This document shows, in pieces, positions 51,037 to 60,256 of a DNA stretch of 64,000 bases. Numbering within the stretch: the first letter of the stretch is position 1; every line of letters begins with the position of its first letter. Location of the stretch: positions 372,001-436,000 of the forward strand of contig CAWFFM010000002.1 in the NCBI GenBank assembly GCA_963815125.1, given 5' to 3'. A program made the translations under genes and the position numbers. The DNA is from Actinocatenispora sp963815125. GTDB lineage: Bacteria; Actinomycetota; Actinomycetes; Mycobacteriales; Micromonosporaceae. The notes beneath the pieces were generated by a model. It made no database searches and had not been told where the DNA came from. It saw nothing but the letters and a program-made list of their open reading frames with translations.

Positions 51037-54000
51037 CCGCCGATCCGCCCGTGGGCGCCGCATCGCTGTCCGGGGCGAAGAGATCGCTGCTGGAACAACG
51101 GTTGCGGGCCCGCAGCGGTCAGGCACCGAGACGCAGCGCCATCGGGACACGACCGGTGGACAGCGCACCGCAGCTGTCCTACGCCCAGGAGCGGTTGTGG
51201 TTCTCCGAGCAGCTCGCGCCGGGCTCCGGCGCGCTCACCATCGCTTTCGTGGTCCGGTTGCGCGGTGGGCTGGACGTGGCATGCCTGCGGCAGGCGCTCG
51301 ACGCGCTGCTGCAGCGCCACGAGAGTCTGCGGATGCGTTTCCCGGCCACCGGGGACGGTCGGCCGACCGTGGTGGTGGACCAGTCGACGCAGATCAGCAT
51401 GCCCGTCGCGCTGCTCGATACCGAACCGGCCGATGGGCTCAGCGCCGAGCAACGGGCGGATGAGCTGCTCCGGCGGGCCGCGGCCGAACCGTTCGACCTG
51501 GCGGACGGGCCGCCGGTACGCACCGGACTGGTCCGACTGGCCGCCGACGAGCACCTGCTGTTGTTCGCCGTGCACCACATCGTGGCCGATGGCTGGTCCA
51601 ACGGGATCGTGGTGGACGACCTGATCGCGCTGTACCGTGCGGCGCGCGGCAACGGGCCGCCGCCCGCCGCACTTCCGGTGCGCTACAGCGACTACGCGTA
51701 CTGGCAGCGGGACCGGCTGACCGGGCCGGAACTGGCCCGGCAGGTGGATTTCTGGCGCACTGAGCTGGCCGACGTACCGGCACTGGAACTGCCGCTGGAC
51801 CATCCCCGGCCGGCGAGCCAGGGCTACACCGGGGCACAGTACGGTTTCCGGATCGACGCCCGACTCAGCGCGCAGCTCGCCGATCTGGCCCGCGCCGCCG
51901 GTGCCACACCGTACATGCTGCTGCTCGCGGCCTACCAGGTGCTGCTGTCGCGCCACAGTGGACAGAGCGACTTCGCCGTCGGTTCACCGGTCGCCGGCCG
52001 GGACCGCCCCGAACTGGAACGGCTGGTCGGGGTGTTCGTCAACATGTTGACATTGCGTGCGCAACTGGCCGACGATCCACCCTTCGAGGAGTTGCTGACC
52101 CGGACCCGTGACCGGGTGCTGGGCGCCTTCGCCCACCAGGAGCTGCCGTTCGAGCGGTTGGTGAGCGAGCTGGACGTGCCGCGCGACGTGCGGCGTTCGC
52201 CGCTGTTCCAGGCCTTGTTCACGATGCACAACTACGAGGGCAGCCGGTCGACGGCCGACCCGGGCGCACCGGCCGAACTGTCGGTGAGCTGGACGGCGCT
52301 GGATCTGCCCGCCACCCGCTTCGACATCGAACTGCACGCGGTACTCGAGGACGGTGTGCTGCGCGGCCGGTTCGGCTACAACACCGCGCTGCTGGACCGG
52401 TGCACCGTCGAGGCACTGGCGGCCCAGTTCCAGCACCTGCTGGGGCAGATCGTGGCGGCGCCGCGTACCCGGGTCGGCGCGCTGGGCCTGCTCGACGAGC
52501 AGCAGCGCACCCTGCTGACCGTGACCCGCAACGACACCGCGGTCACCGGGCCCGACTCGACCCTGACCGGGCTGATCGAGGCGCAGGTGACGGCCACCCC
52601 GGACGCGGTGGCCGTCACGTTCGAGGACCGGCACCTGACCTTCGCCGAACTCGACGCCCGGGCCAACCAGGTGGCGCACCGGTTGCGCACGCTGGGGGTG
52701 GGCCCGGAGACGCTGGTCGCGGTGTGCGCCGAACGTGCCCTGGAACTGCCGGTGGCGCTGCTGGGTGTGCTCAAGGCCGGCGGCGCGTATGTGCCGCTGG
52801 ACCCCGAGCATCCGGCCGAGCGGCTGCGGTTCATGCTCGACGACGCGCAGGCACCGGTACTGCTGACCCAGCAGCACCTGGTGGACCGGCTGCCCGCCGT
52901 CGACACCCGGATCGTGGTGCTGGACGATCCGGCGCGGTTCGCCGACCTGCCCACCAACGACCCGGGGCCGTTGGCCGGTGCGGACAACGCCGCGTACGTC
53001 ATCTACACCTCCGGCTCGACCGGCCGCCCGAAGGGTGTCCCGAACACCCACCGGGGTGTGGTCAACCGCCTGGACTGGATGCAACGGCGCTACCGGCTCG
53101 GCCACGACGACGCGGTACTGCAGAAGACCCCCACCAGCTTCGACGTGTCGGTGTGGGAGTTGTTCTGGCCGCTGCTGACCGGCGCACGGCTGGTCCTGGC
53201 CCGGCCGGGCGGTCAGAAGGACCCGACGTACCTGCGTGAACTGATCGGTGCGCAGCGCATCACCACGGCACATTTCGTACCGTCCATGCTCTCGGTGTTC
53301 CTGACCGAGGATCCGGGCGCATCCGGCAGCACCCTGCGCCGGATCATCTGCAGCGGCGAGGAACTGCCGGTCTCCACCGCCCAGCAGTTCCTCGCCCAGC
53401 TGCCCGGCTGCACGCTGGACAACCTGTACGGTCCGACCGAGGCGGCCATCGACGTCAGCTCCTGGTCGTGCCGGCCCGACACACTCGCCGATGCGGCCAC
53501 GGTGCCGATCGGTGAGCCGATCCAGAACGTCCGGTTGTACGTGCTCGACGCGTCCGGTGAGCCGGCTGCGGTGGGTGTACCCGGCGAGTTGCACATCGGC
53601 GGTGTCGCAGTGGCCCGGGGCTATCTGCGTCGGCCGGGGCTGACCGCGGAACGTTTCGTGCCGGACCCGTTCGGGCCACCGGGATCCCGCTTGTACCGCA
53701 CCGGTGACCTGGTTCGCTGGAACGCGGCCGGGGTGCTGGAGTTCCGGGGCCGCATCGACGGCGACAGTCAGGTCAAGCTGCGCGGACTGCGCATCGAACT
53801 CGGTGAGATCGCCGCCGCACTGCGCGCCCTCGACGCGGTACGCGACGCGGTGGTCGTGGTGCGCGAGGACGTGCCAGGCGACCAGCGGCTGGTCGCCTAC
53901 CTGGCGGCCGGGCCGGACGAGCCGGACGTCGGCATGGTGCGTGAGGAGATCCGCCGGACCCTGCCCGACTACATGATCCCGTCGGCGTTCGTGGTGCTCG

Positions 54001-56687
54001 ACGCACTTCCCCTGAGCCCGAACGGCAAACTGGACCGCTCGGCGCTGCCCGCCCCGCAGCGTGCGGCGTCGACCGGCCCGCCCACCCGGGCGCCGGAGAC
54101 GCCGACCGAGCGGCTGGTCGCCCAGGTCTGGTGCGACGTACTCGGGACCACCGGGATCGGCGTCGACGACGACTTCTTCGACCTGGGTGGGCATTCCCTG
54201 CTCGCCATGCAGGTCGTGGCCCGGTTGCGGGGCCGCACCGGTGACCGGCAGATCGGCGTACTGGACGTGTTCACCCACCGTACGGTCCGGGCACTGGCCG
54301 CGCTGGCCGAGGACACCGGAGAGTTGCCGGCGCGTCCGCTGCTCTACGAACTGACCGGCCCGGTGCCCGAACGCGACCGGATCCGCTCGTACGTGTGCGT
54401 ACCGTTCGGCGGCGGCAGCGCCGTGGTGTACCAGCCGCTGGCCGACGCCCTGCCGGCCGGACATTCGCTGTACGCGGTGGCCGTACCCGGCCAGGATGTC
54501 GGCGTCGACGACGAGCGGGTGCCCTTCGCCGAGCTCGTACGACGCTGCGCCGATGAGATCGAGGCGCGTGTGCGTGGCCCGCTGGTGCTCTACGGGCACT
54601 GCGCGATGGGCGGCGCGATGGTCACCGAGCTGGCCCGCGAACTGGAGGGCCGGGGCAGGGAACTGGACGCCGTGTACGCCGGTGGGGTCTTCCCGATGGC
54701 CCGCCCGACCGGCCTGCTGAGCCGGGTTTTCGCCGTGTTCGACCGGTTCAGCAGCAACAACGTGGTGGCCAACTGGCTGACCGCACTCGGTGCCGATATC
54801 GAGCAGATGGACCGCGACCAGGTCGACCGCATCATCGGCAACATGCGCCGGGACGCCGAGGAGGCCGAGGAGCGGATGACGGCGCTGTTCGCCGACCCGT
54901 CGCCGACCCGGCTGCGTGCGCCGATCATCTCGGTGGTCGGCGAGCGGGACCCGATCACCGACTTCCACACCGAGCGGTACCGGGAGTGGCACCCGCTGAC
55001 CGGCACGGTAGCGCTGATCGTGGTCGGGGAGGCCGGTCACTACTTCAACAAGTACCGGGCCGACGAGCTGGCCGAGATCATCACCCGTACCGATGTGGTC
55101 CTGGCCGCGAGGCCCGGCACCGTACCGGCACTCCCCGGCCCGGGGCCGTCGTCGACCTGGTGGTTGTACGACGCGCAGCACCGGGCGCCGGACCCGCTGT
55201 CGGAGTCGACCGGCAACGCCGGCACGTCGAGCGGTGCGCCACCGCCGAGGCGACAGCCGGCTGCCGTACGGCCCAGCATGCGGCGGTTCTTCGCGGTGGC
55301 CGCCGGGCAGCTGGTCTCCAGCACCGGCACCGCCCTCACCCAGTGGGCCGTACCGGTGTGGATCTACCTGACCACCGGATCGTTGGTGCGCTTCGGGCTG
55401 TTCGCGGTGGTGTCGGTGACGCCCGGGCTGATCCTGGCGCCGGTGGTGGGCACCCTGGTCGACCGGGTGGACCGGCGTCGGGTGCTGATCTGGACCGGTG
55501 TCGCCGCAGGCGGCATGGAACTGGCCATGGCGGTCCTGCTGTGGACCGGGCATCTTCGGCCGGTGCATCTGTACGCGCTGGTGGCCGGGCTGTCGGTGGC
55601 GTTGACGTTCCAGCGGGTCGCCTACACCTCGGCCATTCCGCAACTGGCCCCGAAGCGCCTGCTGGGTCATGCCACCGGGGTCGCGCAGGTCGGTACCGGA
55701 CTGGCCACCCTGGTCGTCCCGGTACTCGCGGCCGGATTCCTGGCCACCATCGGGCTGGGCGGCATCCTGGCCGTGGACGTGGCGAGCTACCTGCTCGCGG
55801 TCGGTGCGGTGGTGGCGATCCGCTTCCCGCGGACCCTGGGACGCCGGCGCCGGGAGTCGTTCCGTACCGAGGTCGTCGGCGGTTTCCGGTATGTCTGGCA
55901 ACATCGCGGGATCCGCGCGATGCTGGTGTTCTCCGCGCTGATCAACGTGTTCCTTGCCCCGGTACTGCTGCTGCTGGCGCCGCTGGTGCTGTCGTTCGGC
56001 ACGCTCGCCCAGGTCGCTCAGGTGTCCTTCGTCGACGGTCTCGGCGGGGTGCTCGGCGGGATCGTGATCGGCCTGTGGGGTGGGCCGAAACGCTTCCGGA
56101 TGCGCGGATTCCTGCTCTTCCTGCTGATCGAGGCGGTCTTCCTCCTGGTCGCCGGGCTGCGCCCGTCGGTGCCCCTGGTCGCGGTCGGCAGCTTCGCCGG
56201 CGCGTTCGCAGCGGTCGTCAGCCTCGCCCTGTACACCACGATCGTGCAGGTCAAGGTGTCCCAGCGGTTCCACGGTCGGGTCTTCGCCATCAACCAGATG
56301 ATCGCCTGGTCGACCCTGCCGCTGGCCTACGGCGTCATCGCCCCGCTCGCCGCGTCGTTCGCCGGCCCGCTGCTGGCGCCGGGAGGTGCGCTGGCCGACA
56401 CGGCGCTCGGCAGCATTCTCGGGGTCGGCGAGGGTCGCGGGATCGGACTGGTCTACGTGGTCTTCTCCATCGTGATGATCGTGCTGGTGCTCGTCGCGCT
56501 GCGGACACGCCGGCTGGCCCGTTTCGACATCGAGGTGCCGGACGCGGTGCCCGACGATGTCGTGGGCGCCCGGGCGATTGAACAGCGTCGAGCGGATCCG
56601 TTGTCGGACAGTGGATCCGCAGCGTCCGCCGATCAGTCCGTGCCGCACCGTGCCGACCGGGACGTCACGGCCAACGTCAACACCTGA
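51033..56687 (+). CDS. NRPS C-A-T-TE fused to an MFS exporter, predicted Ser
   Basis: An 1884-residue protein. Condensation covers about 48-480 (HHIVADGW near 181). Adenylation covers about 500-1005 (YTSGSTGRPKG near 658, NGKLDR near 997). The carrier has FFDLGGHSLLA (about 1046-1058). Thioesterase covers about 1115-1375 and reads YGHCAMGG, so the expected nucleophilic Ser is Cys1190; a His lies in EAGHYFNKY near 1335. After a Pro-rich linker comes a complete MFS transporter (about 1412-1825; VSSTGTALTQWAVPVW, GTLVDRVDRRRVL, 12 predicted helices) of the siderophore-exporter-like type, then a polar tail. The hand-read code DVWHISLIDK is near the Ser code DVWHLSLIDK. The protein should add Ser, release the product and export it from one membrane-bound chain. 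The frame is continuous, so this is a true fusion. Confidence 0.93.
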   Translation: MTADPPVGAASLSGAKRSLLEQRLRARSGQAPRRSAIGTRPVDSAPQLSYAQERLWFSEQLAPGSGALTIAFVVRLRGGLDVACLRQALDALLQRHESLRMRFPATGDGRPTVVVDQSTQISMPVALLDTEPADGLSAEQRADELLRRAAAEPFDLADGPPVRTGLVRLAADEHLLLFAVHHIVADGWSNGIVVDDLIALYRAARGNGPPPAALPVRYSDYAYWQRDRLTGPELARQVDFWRTELADVPALELPLDHPRPASQGYTGAQYGFRIDARLSAQLADLARAAGATPYMLLLAAYQVLLSRHSGQSDFAVGSPVAGRDRPELERLVGVFVNMLTLRAQLADDPPFEELLTRTRDRVLGAFAHQELPFERLVSELDVPRDVRRSPLFQALFTMHNYEGSRSTADPGAPAELSVSWTALDLPATRFDIELHAVLEDGVLRGRFGYNTALLDRCTVEALAAQFQHLLGQIVAAPRTRVGALGLLDEQQRTLLTVTRNDTAVTGPDSTLTGLIEAQVTATPDAVAVTFEDRHLTFAELDARANQVAHRLRTLGVGPETLVAVCAERALELPVALLGVLKAGGAYVPLDPEHPAERLRFMLDDAQAPVLLTQQHLVDRLPAVDTRIVVLDDPARFADLPTNDPGPLAGADNAAYVIYTSGSTGRPKGVPNTHRGVVNRLDWMQRRYRLGHDDAVLQKTPTSFDVSVWELFWPLLTGARLVLARPGGQKDPTYLRELIGAQRITTAHFVPSMLSVFLTEDPGASGSTLRRIICSGEELPVSTAQQFLAQLPGCTLDNLYGPTEAAIDVSSWSCRPDTLADAATVPIGEPIQNVRLYVLDASGEPAAVGVPGELHIGGVAVARGYLRRPGLTAERFVPDPFGPPGSRLYRTGDLVRWNAAGVLEFRGRIDGDSQVKLRGLRIELGEIAAALRALDAVRDAVVVVREDVPGDQRLVAYLAAGPDEPDVGMVREEIRRTLPDYMIPSAFVVLDALPLSPNGKLDRSALPAPQRAASTGPPTRAPETPTERLVAQVWCDVLGTTGIGVDDDFFDLGGHSLLAMQVVARLRGRTGDRQIGVLDVFTHRTVRALAALAEDTGELPARPLLYELTGPVPERDRIRSYVCVPFGGGSAVVYQPLADALPAGHSLYAVAVPGQDVGVDDERVPFAELVRRCADEIEARVRGPLVLYGHCAMGGAMVTELARELEGRGRELDAVYAGGVFPMARPTGLLSRVFAVFDRFSSNNVVANWLTALGADIEQMDRDQVDRIIGNMRRDAEEAEERMTALFADPSPTRLRAPIISVVGERDPITDFHTERYREWHPLTGTVALIVVGEAGHYFNKYRADELAEIITRTDVVLAARPGTVPALPGPGPSSTWWLYDAQHRAPDPLSESTGNAGTSSGAPPPRRQPAAVRPSMRRFFAVAAGQLVSSTGTALTQWAVPVWIYLTTGSLVRFGLFAVVSVTPGLILAPVVGTLVDRVDRRRVLIWTGVAAGGMELAMAVLLWTGHLRPVHLYALVAGLSVALTFQRVAYTSAIPQLAPKRLLGHATGVAQVGTGLATLVVPVLAAGFLATIGLGGILAVDVASYLLAVGAVVAIRFPRTLGRRRRESFRTEVVGGFRYVWQHRGIRAMLVFSALINVFLAPVLLLLAPLVLSFGTLAQVAQVSFVDGLGGVLGGIVIGLWGGPKRFRMRGFLLFLLIEAVFLLVAGLRPSVPLVAVGSFAGAFAAVVSLALYTTIVQVKVSQRFHGRVFAINQMIAWSTLPLAYGVIAPLAASFAGPLLAPGGALADTALGSILGVGEGRGIGLVYVVFSIVMIVLVLVALRTRRLARFDIEVPDAVPDDVVGARAIEQRRADPLSDSGSAASADQSVPHRADRDVTANVNT

Positions 56688-56702
56688 CCAGGAGTCCACA
56701 AC

Positions 56703-58019
56703 GTGTCCGAGATACCCGCCGCCGGTGATGTGGTCGCCATCGTCACCGATACCGGCGTCACACCCGCGATCGAACTCGCCCCCCGGCTCCGGGAACTGGG
56801 TCACCTGCCGGTTCTGGTGAGCGGGAAGCTCACCGCGGACGCGGCGGCGCGGGTCGCGCCGCACGTCGGGGCGATGCTGGAGGTGCCCGACCCGTACGAT
56901 GCGGTGGCGCTGGAGCATGCCTGCCGGCAACTGGCCGGTGGTATCCCGGCCGCCGTACTGTCCTGGTACGACGGGACCGTGGTTCCTGCCGCCCTGGCCG
57001 CCGGGCGGCTGGGGGTGGACCGGGCGCCGGCCCGCGGCCTGGCGTTGGCCCGCAACAAGTACGCGATGCGTCGCAGGTTGGCTCAGGCCGGGCTGACCGG
57101 ACCCGCCTTCGCGCTCATCGCCGATGCGGCGCAGGCCGGTGACATCGCCGCTGCGGTGGGCCTGCCGGCGATCATCAAGCCGGTCAACGGAACCGGCAGC
57201 AGCCTGGTGCGGCGGGTGGACAGTGTCGCCGAACTCGCCGAGGCGTACCGGCAGCTGGCCGCCCGGGCGCCGTATCTGTTGGACGGGCTGTTCACCCACC
57301 CGGTGGACGACCCGGACGGTGACCGGCCCGTCGACCCGGGTCGGGAGTTCCTGGTCGAGGGATGCCTGACGGGGCGCGAGTACAGTGCCGAGACCATCGT
57401 GCGCGCCGGCCGAGCGGAGCACGTCGTGCTGATGGAGGACTTCCTGGCCGACGACCGGTTCTTCGAACTCGGATTCGCCTGGCCGCCACCGGAACTGTCC
57501 GCCGGACGGCAGGAGGAGTTCCGGCAGGTCTTCGACCGGGCGCTGTCGGCCCTGGAACTGGACAACACCAGCGCCAACGTGGCGTTGATCGACGATGAGC
57601 GCCGCGGCCCGACGATCGTCGAGATCAACGCGGGTCGGCCGGGTGGACAGATGATGGGTGTGCTGGCCAGGGTCGCGGCCGGGGTCGACCTGACCGCCGA
57701 GTACCTGGCTCTGGCGCTGGGGCTGTCCACACCGCAGCGCGCCGGGGCGAGGATGCCGCCGCCGCTTGCCACACTCACCATTCCGGGCACCGGTTCCGGC
57801 CGGCTGGTCGCGATGCACGGTCTGGATCAGGTACGCGAGCATCCCGACGTACTGTCCGTCCTACCTCTGGTGGGTCCTGGCGAGCTGATCTCCGACGACT
57901 ACGAGACGCACCCGCTGACCGTGCTGGTCGCCGGGCTGAGTACCCGCGCGGAGCTGATCGCCGTGCACCAGGAGATCGCCGCCCTGGTGCGGTTCGAGTT
58001 CGCCGACACCCCTTGCTGA
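56703..58019 (+). CDS. ATP-grasp carboxylate-amine ligase (paralogue 2)
   Basis: A 438-residue ATP-grasp protein. It has AVLSWYDGTVVPAALAAG, ARNKYAMRRRLAQAG, PAIIKPVNGTGSSLVRR (ATP-binding lobe) and IVEINAGRPGGQMMG with the metal-binding Glu and Asn. It is a paralogue of the protein encoded at 31205-32608. Together they bracket the second NRPS operon, one at each end. Likely roles are amide-bond formation on the released peptide or synthesis of a dipeptide-like building block. The start is GTG 56703, eight bases after GGAG (56691-56694); the gap to the NRPS-MFS stop is 15 bases, so it is probably the last gene of the operon. Confidence 0.88.
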   Translation: MSEIPAAGDVVAIVTDTGVTPAIELAPRLRELGHLPVLVSGKLTADAAARVAPHVGAMLEVPDPYDAVALEHACRQLAGGIPAAVLSWYDGTVVPAALAAGRLGVDRAPARGLALARNKYAMRRRLAQAGLTGPAFALIADAAQAGDIAAAVGLPAIIKPVNGTGSSLVRRVDSVAELAEAYRQLAARAPYLLDGLFTHPVDDPDGDRPVDPGREFLVEGCLTGREYSAETIVRAGRAEHVVLMEDFLADDRFFELGFAWPPPELSAGRQEEFRQVFDRALSALELDNTSANVALIDDERRGPTIVEINAGRPGGQMMGVLARVAAGVDLTAEYLALALGLSTPQRAGARMPPPLATLTIPGTGSGRLVAMHGLDQVREHPDVLSVLPLVGPGELISDDYETHPLTVLVAGLSTRAELIAVHQEIAALVRFEFADTPC

Positions 58020-58037
58020 GTGCCAGGTGCGGGTCGG

Positions 58038-59060
58038 TCAGCTGCGGCTCGGATCAGTGCCGCCGATGACATCATCGGGCCGACGTCGTGGCGTGGCCGG
58101 AGCCCGCGAGAGCGGTTCGGTGAGTCCCATCCGGATGACCATCTGCGGGCAGCCGAGGCCGGCCAGCATCGTGGCGAGCTGTTGACGGGCCACGATCGTC
58201 TCCACGACGTCACTGACCGGGTTGGTCGCGATGCCCCAGCCGCTGGCGGTGATCAGCACCGACGACATCGCCTCACCGGCGACCAGCCAGTCCGCCGCGG
58301 TGTCGGTGTCGGTGAACAGCAGGGCGTAGCGGGCGTTGCGGTCGGTACCCGGGCCGGGCCGCAGTCCGGCAGCACCCGGGGCGAAGTCCCGGATCGGAAC
58401 GCGGCGCGGCACCGGACCGACCGTCGTCTCCACCGGTACCCCGTCGCCGGCGTCGGCCGGGCGATGGGTCCAACGCTCGAGTTCCTCCCGGTACGCCGGG
58501 TCGTCGCGCTCGTCGTCGGCGGCATGCGCGGCCGCCACATTCAGCAGGGCCACCTGTTCGTCGGGCAGGACATGCAGGTGCGCACCCTCGGCTTCGGCGG
58601 CGTCGCGTAGGCCGGCGAGCTGGTCGGCGGCAATGTCGTCGGGGCCGCTGTACGGCCGCCGGTCGGTACGTCGGGCCATCATCGCCTGGTATGCGCGGAT
58701 GTCGCCGGGTGTGGCCGGTCGTGATCCCACGTCACGCAGAAGTGCCAGAAGGTCCGGGTGGTCAGGGTCGGGGAAGCGCACGATCTGCGGCTGGTGGCCG
58801 TCGGCCTGGAGCGCGAGCCGGGCATGGTGCAGCGCGATACCGCAGCTGAGGATCAGCAGCCGGCCCTGCGGGTCCACGACGGACAGTTGGCGACGGCGAT
58901 CGGCCCACAGCTCGGCGGAGTCGTCGTGCAACCGCCAGCGCCAGGGCTGGGAGTTGAACAGCGACGGTGCCCGCAGCGCGGCGAGCACCGCCTGCCCGGT
59001 GGAACTGGCGGCGGTGTGGTGGCGGTCCTTGCTGGTGGGATCGGTGAGTTCGATGGCCAC
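58038..59060 (-). CDS. Acg-type nitroreductase-like flavoprotein
   Basis: A 340-residue protein of the nitroreductase superfamily, Acg type. It has APSLFNSQPWRWRL near the N-terminus, LILSCGIALHHARLAL, the ARRTDRRPYSG segment, and GEAMSSVLITASGWGIATNPVSD with GCPQMVIRMG near the end. Mycobacterial Acg proteins belong to the DosR dormancy regulon and are thought to store or sequester flavin; catalysis is doubtful. The start is GTG 59060, preceded by AGGAGG about ten bases away. It is divergent from a universal stress protein gene, a layout typical of dormancy loci. It converges on the ATP-grasp gene with only 18 bases between. Confidence 0.85.
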   Translation of the reverse strand: MAIELTDPTSKDRHHTAASSTGQAVLAALRAPSLFNSQPWRWRLHDDSAELWADRRRQLSVVDPQGRLLILSCGIALHHARLALQADGHQPQIVRFPDPDHPDLLALLRDVGSRPATPGDIRAYQAMMARRTDRRPYSGPDDIAADQLAGLRDAAEAEGAHLHVLPDEQVALLNVAAAHAADDERDDPAYREELERWTHRPADAGDGVPVETTVGPVPRRVPIRDFAPGAAGLRPGPGTDRNARYALLFTDTDTAADWLVAGEAMSSVLITASGWGIATNPVSDVVETIVARQQLATMLAGLGCPQMVIRMGLTEPLSRAPATPRRRPDDVIGGTDPSRS

Positions 59061-59193
59061 AGGTTCTCGCCTCCTGTCGGGGGTCCACCTGTCACCCTGG
59101 CCGGCCGGACGGATCAGGTGCAGGGCTGTTCAGCAGGGTCCGTACGGGCCTCAGGTCGTGCCCGACCGGTACGCAGCCGGCCGCGGACCGGAT

Positions 59194-59217
59194 GATCCGC
59201 CTGCAACATCGCGGATC
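59194..59217. promoter_or_regulatory. Inverted repeat in the nitroreductase/stress-protein divergent region
   Basis: GATCCGC (59194-59200) and GCGGATC (59211-59217) are perfect complements around a ten-base spacer. They lie midway in the 255-base gap between the divergent starts at 59060 and 59316. It could be an operator; nothing else supports that. Confidence 0.3.
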
Positions 59218-59232
59218 CGGCGGTATGGGGGG

Positions 59233-59241
59233 TCAAGGGTC
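59233..59241. promoter_or_regulatory. TCAAGGGTC element, copy 1 (possible dormancy-regulator box)
   Basis: TCAAGGGTC followed by CTTACCCC gives a GGGT-n4-ACCC dyad about 75 bases before the first universal stress protein. The same nine bases occur at 61621-61629 beside a second stress-protein gene. A shared DosR/DevR-like site is possible but inferred. Confidence 0.35.
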
Positions 59242-59315
59242 CTTACCCCAGGGTCCGGTCGGCACTGCCGGTGGGTGGTCGTACCGGGAAGGCTGGCGGC
59301 AAGGAGGTACCTGTC

Positions 59316-60206
59316 ATGAGTGAGACGGTGAACAGTCCTGTGGTGGTCGGTGTGGACGGTTCGCCCGGCAGTGACCGGGCAGTCGAGTGGGCGGCCTCCG
59401 CAGCCGCGTTGCGCCACCATCCGCTGCTGATGGTGATGGCGTTCCATTGGCCCATCGGCACCTACCCGGTGGAGCCGCAGGCGGTCCTACCGGATATGTC
59501 GGACATCATGGAGCGTGGGCGTACCGCTCTCACCGAACAGGTTTCCGCGCAACGCCGGGCACACCCTGGCCTCGCGGTGTCCGGTGAGTTCCACGAGGGC
59601 TCCGCTGCAGGCATCCTGATCGACCGCTCGCGGCACGCCGCGGTCACCGTCGTGGGCCAGCGTGGCCGTGGCGGTTTCGCCGGGCTGCTGCTCGGCTCGG
59701 TCAGCGCACAGGTCAGCGCGCACGCCCGGGGGCCGGTCGTGGTGGTTCCGGCGAGTTCACGTCCGGTGCCCGCGAGCGGCCCGGTCGTGGTCGGAGTGGA
59801 CGGCTCGCCGGTATCGGAGTCGGCGGTCGGTTTCGCCTTCGACGAGGCGTCCTGGCGGGGTGTCGGACTGACCGCGGTACATGCCTGGACGGCGCCCGGC
59901 TCGGATGTACCCAACGACCGGATCGCGCTGTACTACGACCTCGACGAGGTGGCCGACGAGGAGGAGCGGATGCTGGCCGAATCGCTGGCCGGCTGGCGGG
60001 AGAAGTATCCCGACGTACCGGTCCGTCCTGTGCTGGCCCACGGCCGCTCCGTGGAGCAACTCCTGGAACAGGCCGCCGAGGGGCAGCTGCTGGTGGTCGG
60101 ATCCCGGGGCCGGGGCAGCATCAGCGGGGCGCTGCTCGGCTCGGTCAGCAGAACGGTGCTGCATCGTGCCCCGTGCCCGGTGGCCGTCGTACGTCCGTCG
60201 GACTGA
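59316..60206 (+). CDS. Universal stress protein, two tandem USP domains
   Basis: A 296-residue protein made of two USP repeats (about 5-150 and 155-294). Each begins VVVGVDGSP and contains the ATP-binding loop: GQRGRGGFAGLLLGSVS in the first and GSRGRGSISGALLGSVS in the second. Tandem USP proteins are typical of actinobacterial dormancy and low-oxygen responses. ATG 59316 follows a strong AAGGAGG (59301-59307). It is divergent from the Acg-type gene, so both may be induced together. Confidence 0.94.
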   Translation: MSETVNSPVVVGVDGSPGSDRAVEWAASAAALRHHPLLMVMAFHWPIGTYPVEPQAVLPDMSDIMERGRTALTEQVSAQRRAHPGLAVSGEFHEGSAAGILIDRSRHAAVTVVGQRGRGGFAGLLLGSVSAQVSAHARGPVVVVPASSRPVPASGPVVVGVDGSPVSESAVGFAFDEASWRGVGLTAVHAWTAPGSDVPNDRIALYYDLDEVADEEERMLAESLAGWREKYPDVPVRPVLAHGRSVEQLLEQAAEGQLLVVGSRGRGSISGALLGSVSRTVLHRAPCPVAVVRPSD

Positions 60207-60256
60207 GCACATCCGTGCGGGGTGTGTGCCCCGCCTACCGGTCGGAGGTGGCACGG

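Noticed and set aside
51984..57842. A 1952-codon open frame on the - strand
   Set aside because: It is antisense to the NRPS-MFS and ATP-grasp genes, rich in Arg, Gly, Gln and Pro, and matches no domain. Long antisense frames are expected in GC-rich coding DNA.
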